From VRUE01 sp963716245 (GTDB lineage Bacteria > Actinomycetota > Thermoleophilia > Solirubrobacterales > 70-9): 64,000 bases of DNA. Positions 8,684 to 17,795 of this stretch are shown in pieces. The DNA is taken from assembly GCA_963716245.1 (NCBI GenBank), contig OY970300.1:1426001-1490000 (forward strand), given 5' to 3'. Under the pieces are notes generated by a model. It saw nothing but the letters and a program-made list of their open reading frames with translations. It ran no database searches and was not told the DNA's origin. Numbering within the stretch: the first letter of the stretch is position 1; the number at the start of each line of letters is the position of its first letter. A program made the position numbers and the translations under genes.

Positions 8684-9751
8684 CTACGCGAGCGCGTCGG
8701 CGATGCGCTCGGCCGCCCTGCCGTCCCAGAGGGGAGGGGGCTCGGGCGGCCCCGATGGCCGCTCGGCGAGCTTTGCGGGGATGCCGGCAATCGCAGTCGG
8801 GTCCAGGCCGAGCAGGGTGTTGGTCCCGGCCCGGATCGTCACGGGGCGCTCGGTGTTGGCCCGCAGGGTGAAGCAGGGGATGCCGAGATAGGTCGTCTCC
8901 TCCTGGATGCCGCCGGAGTCGGTCAGGACGGCGCCGGCGTCGGCCATCAGCGAGAGGAAGTCGACGTAGCCGAGCGGCTCGCAGAGCAGCAGGCCCGGGT
9001 GGTCGGAGTCGACCGCCTCCATCATCTTGCGCGTCCGCGGGTGGACGGGGAACACGACGGGCATCTCCCTCGCCAGCGCGGCCAGCTGCCGCACGGTCTC
9101 GGGCAGCAGCTCGCCGTCGACCAGCGCGGGGCGGTGGAGGGTGACCAGGACGTAGGAGCCGGGCTCGACCCCCAGCGTCGATGCCGAGCCCGCCACCCGG
9201 ATGCGCGCCTCCAACGCGACCAGGGTGTCGATCATCGTGTTGCCGACGAAGTGCATCCGCTCGTCGGGGATGCCCTCGGCGCGCAGGTTCTCGACCGCCT
9301 CGTCGCTGTGCAGGAAGAGGTGATCGGAAAGCTCGTCGGCGACCAGCCGGTTGATCTCCTCGGGCATCGTGCGGTCGAAGCTGCGCAGCCCCGACTCGAT
9401 GTGGGCGACCGGGACCTGCAGCTTCGCCGCGGTGAGGGTCGCGGCAAGGGTCGAGTTGACGTCGCCCGGCACCATCACCAGGTCGGGCGCCTCGTCGACC
9501 AGGACCGGCTCCAGCCGCTCCATCGTGCGGGCCGTCTGCACGGCGTGGCTTGCCGAGCCGACCTCGAGCATGTGGTCGGGCGCCGGGACGCCGAGCTCCT
9601 CGAGGAAGACCTCCGACATCAGCCGGTCGTAGTGCTGGCCCGTGTGGACGATCGTGTGCCGGCCCTCCGGCATCCGCTCGCGCAGCACGGCGATCACCGG
9701 CGCCGTCTTGACGAAGTTGGGCCGCGTCCCGATCACGTAGACGATTCGCAC
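8684..9751 (-). CDS. wecB: UDP-N-acetylglucosamine 2-epimerase (non-hydrolysing)
   Basis: 355 residues. It interconverts UDP-GlcNAc and UDP-ManNAc for envelope polysaccharide. The N-terminal GTRPNFVKTAPVI, HTGQHYD, HIESGLRS, PEEINR, the nucleotide-binding DSGGIQEE and a late Asn/Thr-Glu region (RANTERP) all match the family. The start is GTG 9751, 7 nt after a TAGCCT hexamer, so it is probably leaderless. It is convergent with infC and divergent from rpmI, splitting the normally contiguous infC-rpmI-rplT set. No other polysaccharide gene is adjacent. Confidence 0.95.
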   Translation of the reverse strand: MRIVYVIGTRPNFVKTAPVIAVLRERMPEGRHTIVHTGQHYDRLMSEVFLEELGVPAPDHMLEVGSASHAVQTARTMERLEPVLVDEAPDLVMVPGDVNSTLAATLTAAKLQVPVAHIESGLRSFDRTMPEEINRLVADELSDHLFLHSDEAVENLRAEGIPDERMHFVGNTMIDTLVALEARIRVAGSASTLGVEPGSYVLVTLHRPALVDGELLPETVRQLAALAREMPVVFPVHPRTRKMMEAVDSDHPGLLLCEPLGYVDFLSLMADAGAVLTDSGGIQEETTYLGIPCFTLRANTERPVTIRAGTNTLLGLDPTAIAGIPAKLAERPSGPPEPPPLWDGRAAERIADALA

Positions 9752-9758
9752 CGGCGCC

Positions 9759-9764
9759 AGGCTA
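9759..9764 (-). promoter_or_regulatory. -10 hexamer TAGCCT for wecB
   Basis: TAGCCT on the minus strand ends 7 nt before the GTG start at 9751; no ribosome-binding site is seen. Confidence 0.45.
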
Positions 9765-9823
9765 TCTGCGCGGCCCGGCGCCTCAGCGAGCCGGGCGGCC
9801 CGTCTGCTTCAATACCCGTCCCG

Positions 9824-10024
9824 ATGCCGAAGATGAAAACCCACTCGGGCGCCAAGAAGCGCTTCCGCAAGACCGCCAAGGGCAAGCTGCGTGGGCGGCG
9901 CGCCTACTCCAGTCACATCCTGGAGAAAAAGTCGCCGAAGCGGAAGCGGCGGATGGCGCGGCCGGTCGAGATCGCGCCCTCCGACGTCAAGAAGGTGCGG
10001 ACCCTGCTCGGAGGCGGCAAGTGA
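9824..10024 (+). CDS. rpmI: 50S ribosomal protein L35
   Basis: 66 residues, very basic: MPKMKTHSGAKKRFRKTAKG is the family N-terminus, ending KKVRTLLGGGK. It binds 23S rRNA in the large subunit. The start is ATG 9824; the apparent upstream extension of this frame is only the antisense of wecB. A TTCAAT hexamer at 9808-9813 lies 10 nt before the ATG and could be its -10. It overlaps rplT by GTGA. Confidence 0.97.
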   Translation: MPKMKTHSGAKKRFRKTAKGKLRGRRAYSSHILEKKSPKRKRRMARPVEIAPSDVKKVRTLLGGGK

Positions 10025-10380
10025 GCCGGGTCAAGCGGTCCGTCCACGCCCGCAAGAAGCGGCGCAAGGTGCTGAAGGAAGCGAAGGGCTACTACGGCCG
10101 CAAGCATTCCTCCTACCGCTTCGCCAAAGAGCAGGTGCAGCGGTCGGGCATGTACGCCTACCGCGACCGGCGCAACCGCAAGCGCGAGTTCCGCCGGCTC
10201 TGGATCACCCGCATCAACGCCGCGGCCCGGCTCGAGGGCATGAGCTACTCGGAGCTGATCCACGGCCTGGACAAGGCGGGCGTCGAGGTCAACCGCAAGA
10301 TGCTCGCCGACATCGCGGTCACCGACCGCGATGCGTTTCGCCGATTCGTGGAGCTTGCCCGGGAGGGTGCGGCCGCCTAG
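10021..10380 (+). CDS. rplT: 50S ribosomal protein L20
   Basis: 119 residues. The family features SVHARKKRRKVLKEAKGYYG, RDRRNRKREFRRLWITRINA and SYSELIHGL are all present. It binds 23S rRNA early in large-subunit assembly. The GTG start at 10021 overlaps the rpmI stop, giving translational coupling. A strong terminator follows within 30 nt, so rpmI-rplT is a two-gene unit. Confidence 0.97.
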   Translation: MSRVKRSVHARKKRRKVLKEAKGYYGRKHSSYRFAKEQVQRSGMYAYRDRRNRKREFRRLWITRINAAARLEGMSYSELIHGLDKAGVEVNRKMLADIAVTDRDAFRRFVELAREGAAA

Positions 10381-10406
10381 CCGCAGCCACACTCCACTTT
10401 CCCGGG

Positions 10407-10432
10407 CGGGCCGTCTTCACGGCCCGTTTTTT
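10407..10432 (+). terminator. Rho-independent terminator after rplT
   Basis: CGGGCCGT, loop CTTC, ACGGCCCG, directly followed by TTTTTT. This is the best-formed terminator in the window. Confidence 0.88.
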
Positions 10433-10482
10433 GTTTGTCCGGCCGGTCCAGGAGAAGATTCGAGAGACCCGAAACGTCAGAG

Positions 10483-11223
10483 ATGATCGTCAGCCCCCAC
10501 AACGAGAAGCTGAAGCTGGTCCGCAAGCTGCGCGACCGCAGGCACCGCGAGCGCGAGGGCCTGTTCGCGACCGAGGGCGAGGACCTGCTCGAGGCCGGCC
10601 TCGCCGCCGGTGCGGAGCCGCGCTTCGTGCTCTGCGCCGCCGGCAGTGGGCTCGGCGGGGAGGAGGTGGACCCGGCGCTGCTGGGCGACGTCTCGACGCT
10701 CGGCTCCGGCACGCGGGCGGTCGCCGTCTGGCCGCAGCGCTGGGCCGACGCGCCGCAGGCGCCGTGCGTGTATCTGCACGGCGTGAGCGACCCCGGCAAC
10801 GTCGGCGCGATCGTGCGCACCGCCCATGCCCTGGTCGGGGGCAGCGTCGCCTTCGGCCCGGGCTGCGCCGACCCGCACGGGCCGAAGGCGGTCCGGGCGA
10901 GCATGGGCTCGATCTTCGGCGAGCCGCTGGTCCGGGCGGCAGTCGAATCGACGCCGCGGCCGCGCGCGGCGCTCGTCGCACACGGGGGCGCCGACCCGGC
11001 GGAGCTGGCGGGGATGGGGACGCTCTGCCTCGGCGCCGAGCGCGAGGGCCTGCCGGGCGAGGTGCTCGGCGGGTGCGACCTGTCGGTGACGATCGCGCTG
11101 CGCGCCGGGGCGGCCGAGTCGCTGAACGTCGCGGCCGCCGCGGCGATCGCCTGCGAGCGGCTTGCGACCGGGTCCGAGCGGCTATCGTCGCCCGCCATGC
11201 AGGAGGCGGCCGAAGATGCTTGA
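10483..11223 (+). CDS. SpoU/TrmH-family RNA 2'-O-ribose methyltransferase
   Basis: 246 residues from ATG 10483, which opens the family-like MIVSPHNEKLKLVRKLRDRR; earlier in-frame codons run into the terminator region. A short substrate-binding N-domain is followed by the SPOUT knot with its three motifs: GVSDPGNVGAIVRTA, LCLGAEREGLP and AESLNVAAAAAI. It uses S-adenosylmethionine to methylate a ribose in rRNA or tRNA; the exact target cannot be told from sequence. The 3' end overlaps pheS by 8 nt (ATGCTTGA), a common actinobacterial arrangement (TrmH-like gene, pheS, pheT). Confidence 0.92.
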   Translation: MIVSPHNEKLKLVRKLRDRRHREREGLFATEGEDLLEAGLAAGAEPRFVLCAAGSGLGGEEVDPALLGDVSTLGSGTRAVAVWPQRWADAPQAPCVYLHGVSDPGNVGAIVRTAHALVGGSVAFGPGCADPHGPKAVRASMGSIFGEPLVRAAVESTPRPRAALVAHGGADPAELAGMGTLCLGAEREGLPGEVLGGCDLSVTIALRAGAAESLNVAAAAAIACERLATGSERLSSPAMQEAAEDA

Positions 11224-12274
11224 GCGGATCGAGGGAATCGAGGCCGAGGCCGCCGCCGTGATCGCCGCGGCTGGGGGCACGGCGGAGCTCGAGGAGCTGC
11301 GGGTCCGCTACCTCGGCCGCAAGGCGGAGCTGACGACGATCCTGCGTGGCATCGCCGACCTGCCGCAGGAGGAGCGGGGGCAGGTCGGAGCGGCCGCCAA
11401 CCGGGCACGGCAGGCGCTCGAAGCGCTGATCGAGCGGCGCGCGGCCGACCTCGACGCCACCGAGCTCGAAGCGCGCCTTGCCGAGGACCGGATCGACGTG
11501 ACCCTGCCCGGGACGCCGGCCCGCCCGGCCGGGCACCTGCACCTGATCACCCGCACGACGCGGCAGATCGAGGACGTGATGATCGGGTTGGGGTACCGGG
11601 TCGCCGAGGGCCCCGAGATCGAGCACGACTACTACAACTTCACGGCGCTCAACCACCCGCCGGGCCACCCGGCGCGGATGCTCCAGGACACCTTCTACGT
11701 GCAGTCGCACCCCGAGGTGCTGCTGCGCACGCATACGTCTCCGGTCCAGGTGCGGGCGATGGAGGCGCAGCCGCCGCCGATCTTCGTGATCGTCCCCGGC
11801 AAGGTCTACCGGCGCGACTCCGACGCGACCCACAGCCCGATGTTCCACCAGGTCGAGGGGCTCGCGATCGGCGAGGGGATCACGCTGGCGGACCTCCAGG
11901 GCACGCTCGAAGAGCTGCTCAAGGCGATCTTCGGCGAGGCCCGCGAGGCCCGCATGCGGCCGCACTTCTTCCCCTTCACCGAGCCCAGCGTCGAGTTCGA
12001 CGTCTCCTGCTTCCAGTGCGGCGGAACCGGCGAGCTGGCAGGCGGAGAGCGCTGCAACCTCTGCAAGGGGATCGGCTGGATCGAGGTGGGCGGCGCCGGC
12101 ATGGTCGACCCGAACGTGCTCGGCTTCGTCGAGGGCAACGGCTACGACCTCGAGCGCGTCCAGGGCTTCGCCTTCGGCATGGGGGTCGAGCGGATCGCGA
12201 TGCTGCGCCACGGCGTCCCCGACCTGCGGCGCTTCTTCGACAACGACGTGCGGATGCTGGGGCAGTTCCGATGA
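11216..12274 (+). CDS. pheS: Phenylalanyl-tRNA synthetase alpha subunit
   Basis: 352 residues from ATG 11216, preceded by AGGAGG at a good distance. An N-terminal coiled-coil tRNA-binding domain is followed by the class II catalytic core: DTFYVQSHPEVLLRTHTS, THSPMFHQVEGL and FTEPSVEFDV. A small zinc-like cluster is present (CFQCGGTG, CNLCKGIGW). It forms the alpha2-beta2 enzyme with PheT. It overlaps pheT by ATGA. Confidence 0.97.
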   Translation: MLERIEGIEAEAAAVIAAAGGTAELEELRVRYLGRKAELTTILRGIADLPQEERGQVGAAANRARQALEALIERRAADLDATELEARLAEDRIDVTLPGTPARPAGHLHLITRTTRQIEDVMIGLGYRVAEGPEIEHDYYNFTALNHPPGHPARMLQDTFYVQSHPEVLLRTHTSPVQVRAMEAQPPPIFVIVPGKVYRRDSDATHSPMFHQVEGLAIGEGITLADLQGTLEELLKAIFGEAREARMRPHFFPFTEPSVEFDVSCFQCGGTGELAGGERCNLCKGIGWIEVGGAGMVDPNVLGFVEGNGYDLERVQGFAFGMGVERIAMLRHGVPDLRRFFDNDVRMLGQFR

Positions 12275-14769
12275 GGGTGCCCTACTCGTGGCTGCGCGAG
12301 TACTGCGACCCCGGCATCGGCGCGGGAGAGCTCGCCGAGCGGCTGGCGATGACCGGCACCGAGGTCGAGCGGGTCGGGACGATCGGCCCGCCGTCGGCCG
12401 ACGGATTCGTGGTCGGCAAGGTGCTCGGCTGCGAGCGCCATCCCAACGCCGACCGCCTCAGCGTCTGCTCCGTCGACACCGGCGACGGCGAGCCGCGCAC
12501 GATCGTCTGCGGCGCCCCCAACGTCGCCGCCGGCCAGACCGTTCCCGTGGCGCTGCCGGGGGCGACGATGCCCGGCGGCACGAAGCTCGGCGAAGCGAAG
12601 CTGCGCGGCGTGCGGTCGTCGGGAATGATCCTCTCCGCCGCGGAGCTGGAGATCGCCGAGGACGCCGCCGGCATCCTGGTCCTCGAGGGGGACGGCCTGG
12701 CGGCGGGTACGCCGCTCGGCGAGGCGCTGCCGGTCGCCGAGCCGGTGCTCGAGCTCGAGGTGACGCCCAACCGCGTCGATTGCCTCGGCGTCTACGGGGT
12801 CGCCCGCGAGGTGCACGCGATCAGCGGCGCGCCGCTGGCGCCGGAGCCGTGGTCCGAGGACGCACAGGCCGAGGGCGAGGGCGAGGTCGGCGACTACGCC
12901 TCGGTCGAGGTGGCGGTGCCGGAGCTCTGCCCGCGCTTCACCGCGCGCGTCTTCACCGACGTGGAGGTCGGGCCGTCGCCCGCCTGGCTGCAGGCGCGGC
13001 TCACCGCGGCCGGGCAGCGCCCGATCAGCAACGTCGTCGACATCACCAACTACGCGATGCTGCTGACCGCACAGCCGCTGCACGCGTTCGACCTCGACCG
13101 GGTGCCTGACGGTGCGCTGATCGTTCGGACCGCAGACGAGGGCGAGACGATGACCACCCTCGACGACGTCGAGCGGAGCTTCGACGCCGAGACCGTGCTC
13201 GTCTGCGACCGCAACGGACCCTCCGGGATCGCCGGGATCATGGGCGGCCAGAGCTCCGAGGTCTCCGATGCCACGAGCTGCGTCCTGCTCGAGGTGGCGA
13301 ACTGGAATGGGACCAACGTGCTGCGCACCTCGCGCATGCTCGGCCTGCGCTCCGAGGCGTCGTCGCGCTTCGAGAAGCAGCTCCACCCGGAACTCTGCAT
13401 GCGGGCGCAGCGGATCGCGTCCCGGCTGATCGTCGAGCTGTGCGGCGCCAGGCTCGTGCCCGGCACGATCGACGCCGCCGGCGAGATCCCGCCGCCGCGT
13501 CGGCTCAGGCTGCGCAGCAGCCGCGTCGAGCGGCTGCTCGGCATGCGGATGCCCCAGACCAGCGAGGTCGCCTACCTGGAGCGGCTGGGCTTCCTCGCCG
13601 CGCCCGAAGACGGCGACGTGGTCGTCGAGGTGCCGCCCGACCGGCATTACGACGTCACGCGTGAGGTGGACCTGATCGAGGAGGTCGCGCGGGTCCACGG
13701 CCTCGACGAGCACCTTCCCTCGACCCTTCCCGCCGTCGCCGGCCAGGCGGGCGGGCTGAGCCGGGAGCAGCGGCTGCGGCGCCGCGCCGAGGACGCGATG
13801 CGCGATCTCGGCTTCGACGAGATCGTCGGATGGAGCTTCACCGACCCGGGCGAGGCGAGGCGGCTGCGCATTCCCGGCGAGGACCCGCGTGCCGAGCCGA
13901 TCGCGATCTCGAACCCGCTCTCCGAGGACCAGTCGGCGATGCGGACGACCCTGGTCGGCTCGCTGCTCGACGTGGCGCGGCGCAACCTCGCGCACGGCGC
14001 CGAGCGCATCGCCATCTTCGAGTCCGGCCGCGTCTACCTCACCATCCCGCCGACGGGCCTGAAACAGGGCTCCGGGGGACGGAAATCGGCCCGTCGGCGC
14101 CCGCTCGCCGGGGAGTTTCCGGGAGAGCGGGCGGCGCCGGTGGTCGAGCCGCATCGGCTCGGCTGCCTCGCGGTCGGGCCGTTGGTGCCGCGCTCGTGGC
14201 GGGGCGGGGGGGAGCCCGCCGACTTCTTCGCGCTCAAGGGCATGCTCGAGGCGCTTGCCGACCGGCTCGGCGTCGCACTGGCCTTCGAGCCGGCGGCGGA
14301 GCCGTTCCTGCACCCCGGCCGGGCGGCGCGGATCGACGCCGGGGCGCGGTCCGCAGGCTGGATCGGCGACCTCCACCCGCTCGTCTGCCGCGAGTGGGAC
14401 CTGGAGGCGGCGGTCGGGTTCGAATTGGACCTCGCGGCGCTGATCGACGCCGCCTCGGCCGGCGACGAGAGCTTCGAGGACGTGACCACCTACCCGGCGG
14501 TTCGCCAGGACCTCGCGGTCCTCGTGCCGGAGGACGTCTCGGTGGCGCGTGTGCGCGAGGCGGTGCTCGGCGGCGGCGGCGATCTGCTCCGCTCGGCGGC
14601 GGTCTTCGACCTCTACCAGGGCGAGCAGGTCGGCGAGGGACGCAAGAGCCTGGCGCTGAGGCTCGAGTTCGGCGCGGACGACCGCACGCTGACCGACGAG
14701 GAGGTCGCCGGCCGGCGCGCCTCGATCGCCGCGAAGCTGGGCGAGATCGGGGGGTCGCTCCGTGAGTAG
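12271..14769 (+). CDS. pheT: Phenylalanyl-tRNA synthetase beta subunit
   Basis: 832 residues from ATG 12271 (MRVPYSWLREYCDP), overlapping the pheS stop. Domains: N-terminal tRNA-binding OB fold (about 40-150), B3/B4 editing domain (about 210-390), B5 (about 400-470), the catalytic-like core and the C-terminal ferredoxin-fold anticodon-binding domain (about 740-832). A low-complexity Arg/Pro-rich stretch sits near residue 590-625, a variable point in this family. Its last codons overlap the argC start. Confidence 0.97.
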   Translation: MRVPYSWLREYCDPGIGAGELAERLAMTGTEVERVGTIGPPSADGFVVGKVLGCERHPNADRLSVCSVDTGDGEPRTIVCGAPNVAAGQTVPVALPGATMPGGTKLGEAKLRGVRSSGMILSAAELEIAEDAAGILVLEGDGLAAGTPLGEALPVAEPVLELEVTPNRVDCLGVYGVAREVHAISGAPLAPEPWSEDAQAEGEGEVGDYASVEVAVPELCPRFTARVFTDVEVGPSPAWLQARLTAAGQRPISNVVDITNYAMLLTAQPLHAFDLDRVPDGALIVRTADEGETMTTLDDVERSFDAETVLVCDRNGPSGIAGIMGGQSSEVSDATSCVLLEVANWNGTNVLRTSRMLGLRSEASSRFEKQLHPELCMRAQRIASRLIVELCGARLVPGTIDAAGEIPPPRRLRLRSSRVERLLGMRMPQTSEVAYLERLGFLAAPEDGDVVVEVPPDRHYDVTREVDLIEEVARVHGLDEHLPSTLPAVAGQAGGLSREQRLRRRAEDAMRDLGFDEIVGWSFTDPGEARRLRIPGEDPRAEPIAISNPLSEDQSAMRTTLVGSLLDVARRNLAHGAERIAIFESGRVYLTIPPTGLKQGSGGRKSARRRPLAGEFPGERAAPVVEPHRLGCLAVGPLVPRSWRGGGEPADFFALKGMLEALADRLGVALAFEPAAEPFLHPGRAARIDAGARSAGWIGDLHPLVCREWDLEAAVGFELDLAALIDAASAGDESFEDVTTYPAVRQDLAVLVPEDVSVARVREAVLGGGGDLLRSAAVFDLYQGEQVGEGRKSLALRLEFGADDRTLTDEEVAGRRASIAAKLGEIGGSLRE

Positions 14770-15793
14770 CGCACGTTCGCAGCCGCTCGAGGGCGATCCC
14801 GTGGCGCGCGTCCTGGTCGCCGGCGCCTCAGGCTTCACCGGTGCGCTCGCCGCCCAGATCGTCTGGCGCCACCCACGTCTGGAGCTCGTCGCGATCACGT
14901 CGCGCGGCGACGCCGGCACGCGGCTCGACCGGCTCTACCCGCGCTACCGCGTCCCCCTCGAGCTGACCGAGCTCGACCTCGACTCGATCGAGGGCGTCGA
15001 CGCCGCGATCGTCGCCTATCCGCACGGGGCTTCCGCGCCGACCGTCGCCGCGCTGCGCGGCCTCGGCGCGATCGTCGTCGACCTCTCCGCCGACTTCCGG
15101 CTGCGCGACCTGCCTACCTACGAGCGCTGGTACGGCGAGCACGGCGCTCCGGAGCTGCTCGACGGAGCCGTCTACGGCCTGACCGAGACGTACAGGGAGC
15201 GGCTGCGCGGGGCCGAGCTGGTCGCGACGCCGGGCTGCTACCCGACCGCGAGCGTCCTTGCGCTTGCGCCGCTTGCGGAACATGGCCTGCTCGCCGACGT
15301 CGTGATCGACGCCAAGCAGGGCGTCTCGGGGGCCGGCCGCGGCGGCGGCGACGCGATGCACTACGCGAACATGGACGAGAACGCCTTCGCCTACAAGACC
15401 GAGGGCCACCGCCACCGGCCCGAGATCGAACAGGAGCTCGGCGCTCTGGGGGGCGCCGCGCCGGTCACCTTCGTCCCGCACCTGCTGCCGCTCGACCAGG
15501 GCGAGCTGACCACCTGCTACGTGCAGACGACCGAGCCGATCTCCAAGCAGGAGGCATGGGCGCTGTACGCCGAGCGCTACGCGGACGAGCCGTTCGTCCA
15601 CATGGTCGAGAAGGCGCCCGGATTGCGCGACGTGCGCGACACGAACGAGTGCCACGTCTACGTGACCGTCGAGGAGCGGGGCAGGGTGCTCGCCTTCTCG
15701 GCGCTCGACAACCTCTGGAAGGGCGCCTCCGGCCAGGCCGTGCAGAACCTCAACCTGATGCTGGGCCTGGACGAGACGGAGGGGCTGCGGTGA
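14762..15793 (+). CDS. argC: N-acetyl-gamma-glutamyl-phosphate reductase
   Basis: 343 residues. It catalyses the NADPH-dependent third step of arginine synthesis. The N-terminal Rossmann motif ASGFTGALAA, the catalytic Cys in ATPGCYPTAS (about residue 158) and the late HxHRPEIEQEL and FVPHLLPLDQG blocks fit the family. The GTG at 14762 overlaps the pheT stop; GTG 14801, just before ARVLVAGASG, is a good alternative. The coupling joins the arginine genes to pheST. It overlaps argJ by GTGA. Confidence 0.96.
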   Translation: MSSARSQPLEGDPVARVLVAGASGFTGALAAQIVWRHPRLELVAITSRGDAGTRLDRLYPRYRVPLELTELDLDSIEGVDAAIVAYPHGASAPTVAALRGLGAIVVDLSADFRLRDLPTYERWYGEHGAPELLDGAVYGLTETYRERLRGAELVATPGCYPTASVLALAPLAEHGLLADVVIDAKQGVSGAGRGGGDAMHYANMDENAFAYKTEGHRHRPEIEQELGALGGAAPVTFVPHLLPLDQGELTTCYVQTTEPISKQEAWALYAERYADEPFVHMVEKAPGLRDVRDTNECHVYVTVEERGRVLAFSALDNLWKGASGQAVQNLNLMLGLDETEGLR

Positions 15794-16947
15794 GCGAGGA
15801 CTTCTTCAGATCCCGCTGGGTGACTCCGCCCGACGGTGTCGAGCAGCTCGACTCCGCCCGGCTCGCGCCCGGCTTCCGCGCCGGCGGCGCCCACTGCGGG
15901 CTCAAGGGCGGCGGGCAGACCGACGTCGGACTGCTCGTCTGCGACGCCGAGCAGGTCAGCTCCTCGCTCCTGCTCACGCGCAATGCCTCGGCCGCCGCAC
16001 CGATCCGGGTCTGTCGCGAGCGGGTGGAGCGGGACCGGATCCGCGCCGCGGTCGTCAACGCCGGCAACGCCAACGCCGAGACGGGGGAGCAGGGCTACGC
16101 GGACGCGTGGGCGATGTGCGAGGAAGCCGGCGCGAAGCTGGGGCTCGCCCCCGAGGCCGTGGCGGTCGCCGAGACCGGCGTGATCGGGGTGCCGCTGCCG
16201 GTCGACGCCGTGCTGGGCGGGATCGGCGACGCCGCCGCGACGCTCTCGGAGGCCGGCGGCCGGACCTTCGCCGACGCGATCATGACCACCGACCGGTGGT
16301 CGAAGAGCTGCGCGCTGCGGGCCGGCGGCGTGACCCTCTCCGCCCAGGCGAAGGGGGCCGGGATGATGCAGCCGGGCTTCGCCACGATGCTCTGCTTCGT
16401 CCAGACCGACGCGGTGCTCGACGACCCCGACGCGACCCTGCGCGCCGCCGTCGACGGCTCCTTCGAGCGGATCACCGTCGACGGGCAGATGAGCACCAAC
16501 GACACCGTCCTCCTGCAGGCGACCGGGGCGGCCGGCAGGCCGCTGCCGGATGGATTGCTCGACGCGGTGCTGCTGCAGCTGGCGATCGAGATCGTCGCCG
16601 ACGGCGAGGGGGCCACCCGGGTCGGGCGCGTCCAGGTCGACGGCGCCGCCTCCGCCGAGGAGGCCGAGCGGGTCGCCCGGGCGATCGCCAACTCGCCCCT
16701 GGTCAAGACGGCGCTGTTCGGTCGCGACCCGAACTGGGGCCGGATCGCGCAGGCGGCCGGGATGGCGCTCGCCGGCGAGGACCTCGAGGAGATCGGCGCG
16801 GACTCGATCGACGCGGCCGAGCTGGCCGAGGACGTCGCCGAGGCGGAGATCGGGCTGTGCCTGGGACGCGGCGACCACTCCGCCCACATCTGGTTCTCGG
16901 ACCTCGGTTACGAGTACGTTCGGATCAACGCCGAGTACACGACCTGA
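15790..16947 (+). CDS. argJ: Bifunctional ornithine acetyltransferase/N-acetylglutamate synthase
   Basis: 385 residues from GTG 15790. It recycles the acetyl group from acetylornithine to glutamate. The family self-cleaves before a threonine, here in PGFATMLCF (Thr near residue 199), giving alpha and beta chains; NAGNANAETGEQG and GRDPNWGRIAQAAG are conserved. The C-terminus VRINAEYTT is family-typical. It overlaps argC and lies 7 nt before argB. Confidence 0.96.
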   Translation: MSEDFFRSRWVTPPDGVEQLDSARLAPGFRAGGAHCGLKGGGQTDVGLLVCDAEQVSSSLLLTRNASAAAPIRVCRERVERDRIRAAVVNAGNANAETGEQGYADAWAMCEEAGAKLGLAPEAVAVAETGVIGVPLPVDAVLGGIGDAAATLSEAGGRTFADAIMTTDRWSKSCALRAGGVTLSAQAKGAGMMQPGFATMLCFVQTDAVLDDPDATLRAAVDGSFERITVDGQMSTNDTVLLQATGAAGRPLPDGLLDAVLLQLAIEIVADGEGATRVGRVQVDGAASAEEAERVARAIANSPLVKTALFGRDPNWGRIAQAAGMALAGEDLEEIGADSIDAAELAEDVAEAEIGLCLGRGDHSAHIWFSDLGYEYVRINAEYTT

Positions 16948-16954
16948 GGACGCG

Positions 16955-17794
16955 ATGAGCACGAACGTCGACACCCTTCTCGAGGCCCTGCCCTACATCA
17001 AGGAGTTCCACGGGCGCACGGTGGTGATCAAGTACGGCGGCGCCGCGATGCGCGAGGAGCAGCTGCGCGAGGACTTCGCCACCGACGTCGTGCTGCTCAA
17101 GTACGTCGGGCTCAACCCGGTGATCGTGCACGGCGGCGGCCCCGAGATCACCCAGTACATGGAGCGGCTCGGCATCGAGGTCAGGTTCCACGAAGGCCTG
17201 CGCGTCTCGGACCCGGAGACCGTCGAGGTGGCGCGGATGGTGCTGCTCGGCAAGCTCAACTCCGACATCGTCCAGCGCCTCAACTCGCACGGCCAGCCGG
17301 CGGTCGGGCTCTCCGGCCAGGACGGCTCGCTGTTCGAGGTCGCACCGGTCCCGAACGCCGAACAGGTCGGCTTCGTCGGCACCGTCGAGCACGTCGACGT
17401 CGACGTGCTGAACCACATCGCGGAGGACTACATCCCCGTGATCGCCTCCTCGGCGGCGGACGCCGAGGGGCGGCCCTACAACGTCAACGCCGACGAGGCC
17501 GCCGGCAAGGTCGCCGCCGCGCTCGGCGCCCACAAGGCCGTCTTCCTCACCGACGTCGAGGGCTGGCTGGCCGATCCCGACGACCACGACTCCCTGATCA
17601 CCCACGCGGCGGTGCTCGAGGTCGAAGGGAAACTGGCCGGGATCGACGGTGGGATGCGGCCCAAGCTCCAGGCCTGCATCGACGCCGTCCAGGGCGGCGC
17701 CCACTCGGCCCACATCATCGACGGACGCCAGCCGCACAGCCTGCTGCTCGAGCTGTTCACCAACGCCGGCATCGGCACGATGATCACGCCGTGA
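16955..17794 (+). CDS. argB: Acetylglutamate kinase
   Basis: 279 residues from ATG 16955 with GAGGA upstream. It phosphorylates N-acetylglutamate, usually the feedback-controlled step. The amino acid kinase fold shows VVIKYGGAAM, PVIVHGGGPEI, NVNADEAAGKVA, FLTDVEGW and GGMRPKLQACI. The extra N-terminal helix (about residues 1-20) is the kind seen in arginine-sensitive hexameric enzymes; regulation is inference. argD starts 1 nt after the stop. Confidence 0.97.
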   Translation: MSTNVDTLLEALPYIKEFHGRTVVIKYGGAAMREEQLREDFATDVVLLKYVGLNPVIVHGGGPEITQYMERLGIEVRFHEGLRVSDPETVEVARMVLLGKLNSDIVQRLNSHGQPAVGLSGQDGSLFEVAPVPNAEQVGFVGTVEHVDVDVLNHIAEDYIPVIASSAADAEGRPYNVNADEAAGKVAAALGAHKAVFLTDVEGWLADPDDHDSLITHAAVLEVEGKLAGIDGGMRPKLQACIDAVQGGAHSAHIIDGRQPHSLLLELFTNAGIGTMITP

Positions 17795-17795
17795 G

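Noticed and set aside
8999..9823. Plus-strand extension upstream of rpmI
   Set aside because: It is the antisense of wecB; L35 starts at ATG 9824 with its conserved N-terminus.
12142..14919. Long minus-strand open frame over pheT (925 codons)
   Set aside because: High GC gives long antisense frames with skewed Arg/Gly/Ala content; no domain is seen and pheT on the other strand is certain. The same holds for minus frames at 18971-21016, 22617-24881 and 55719-58847.
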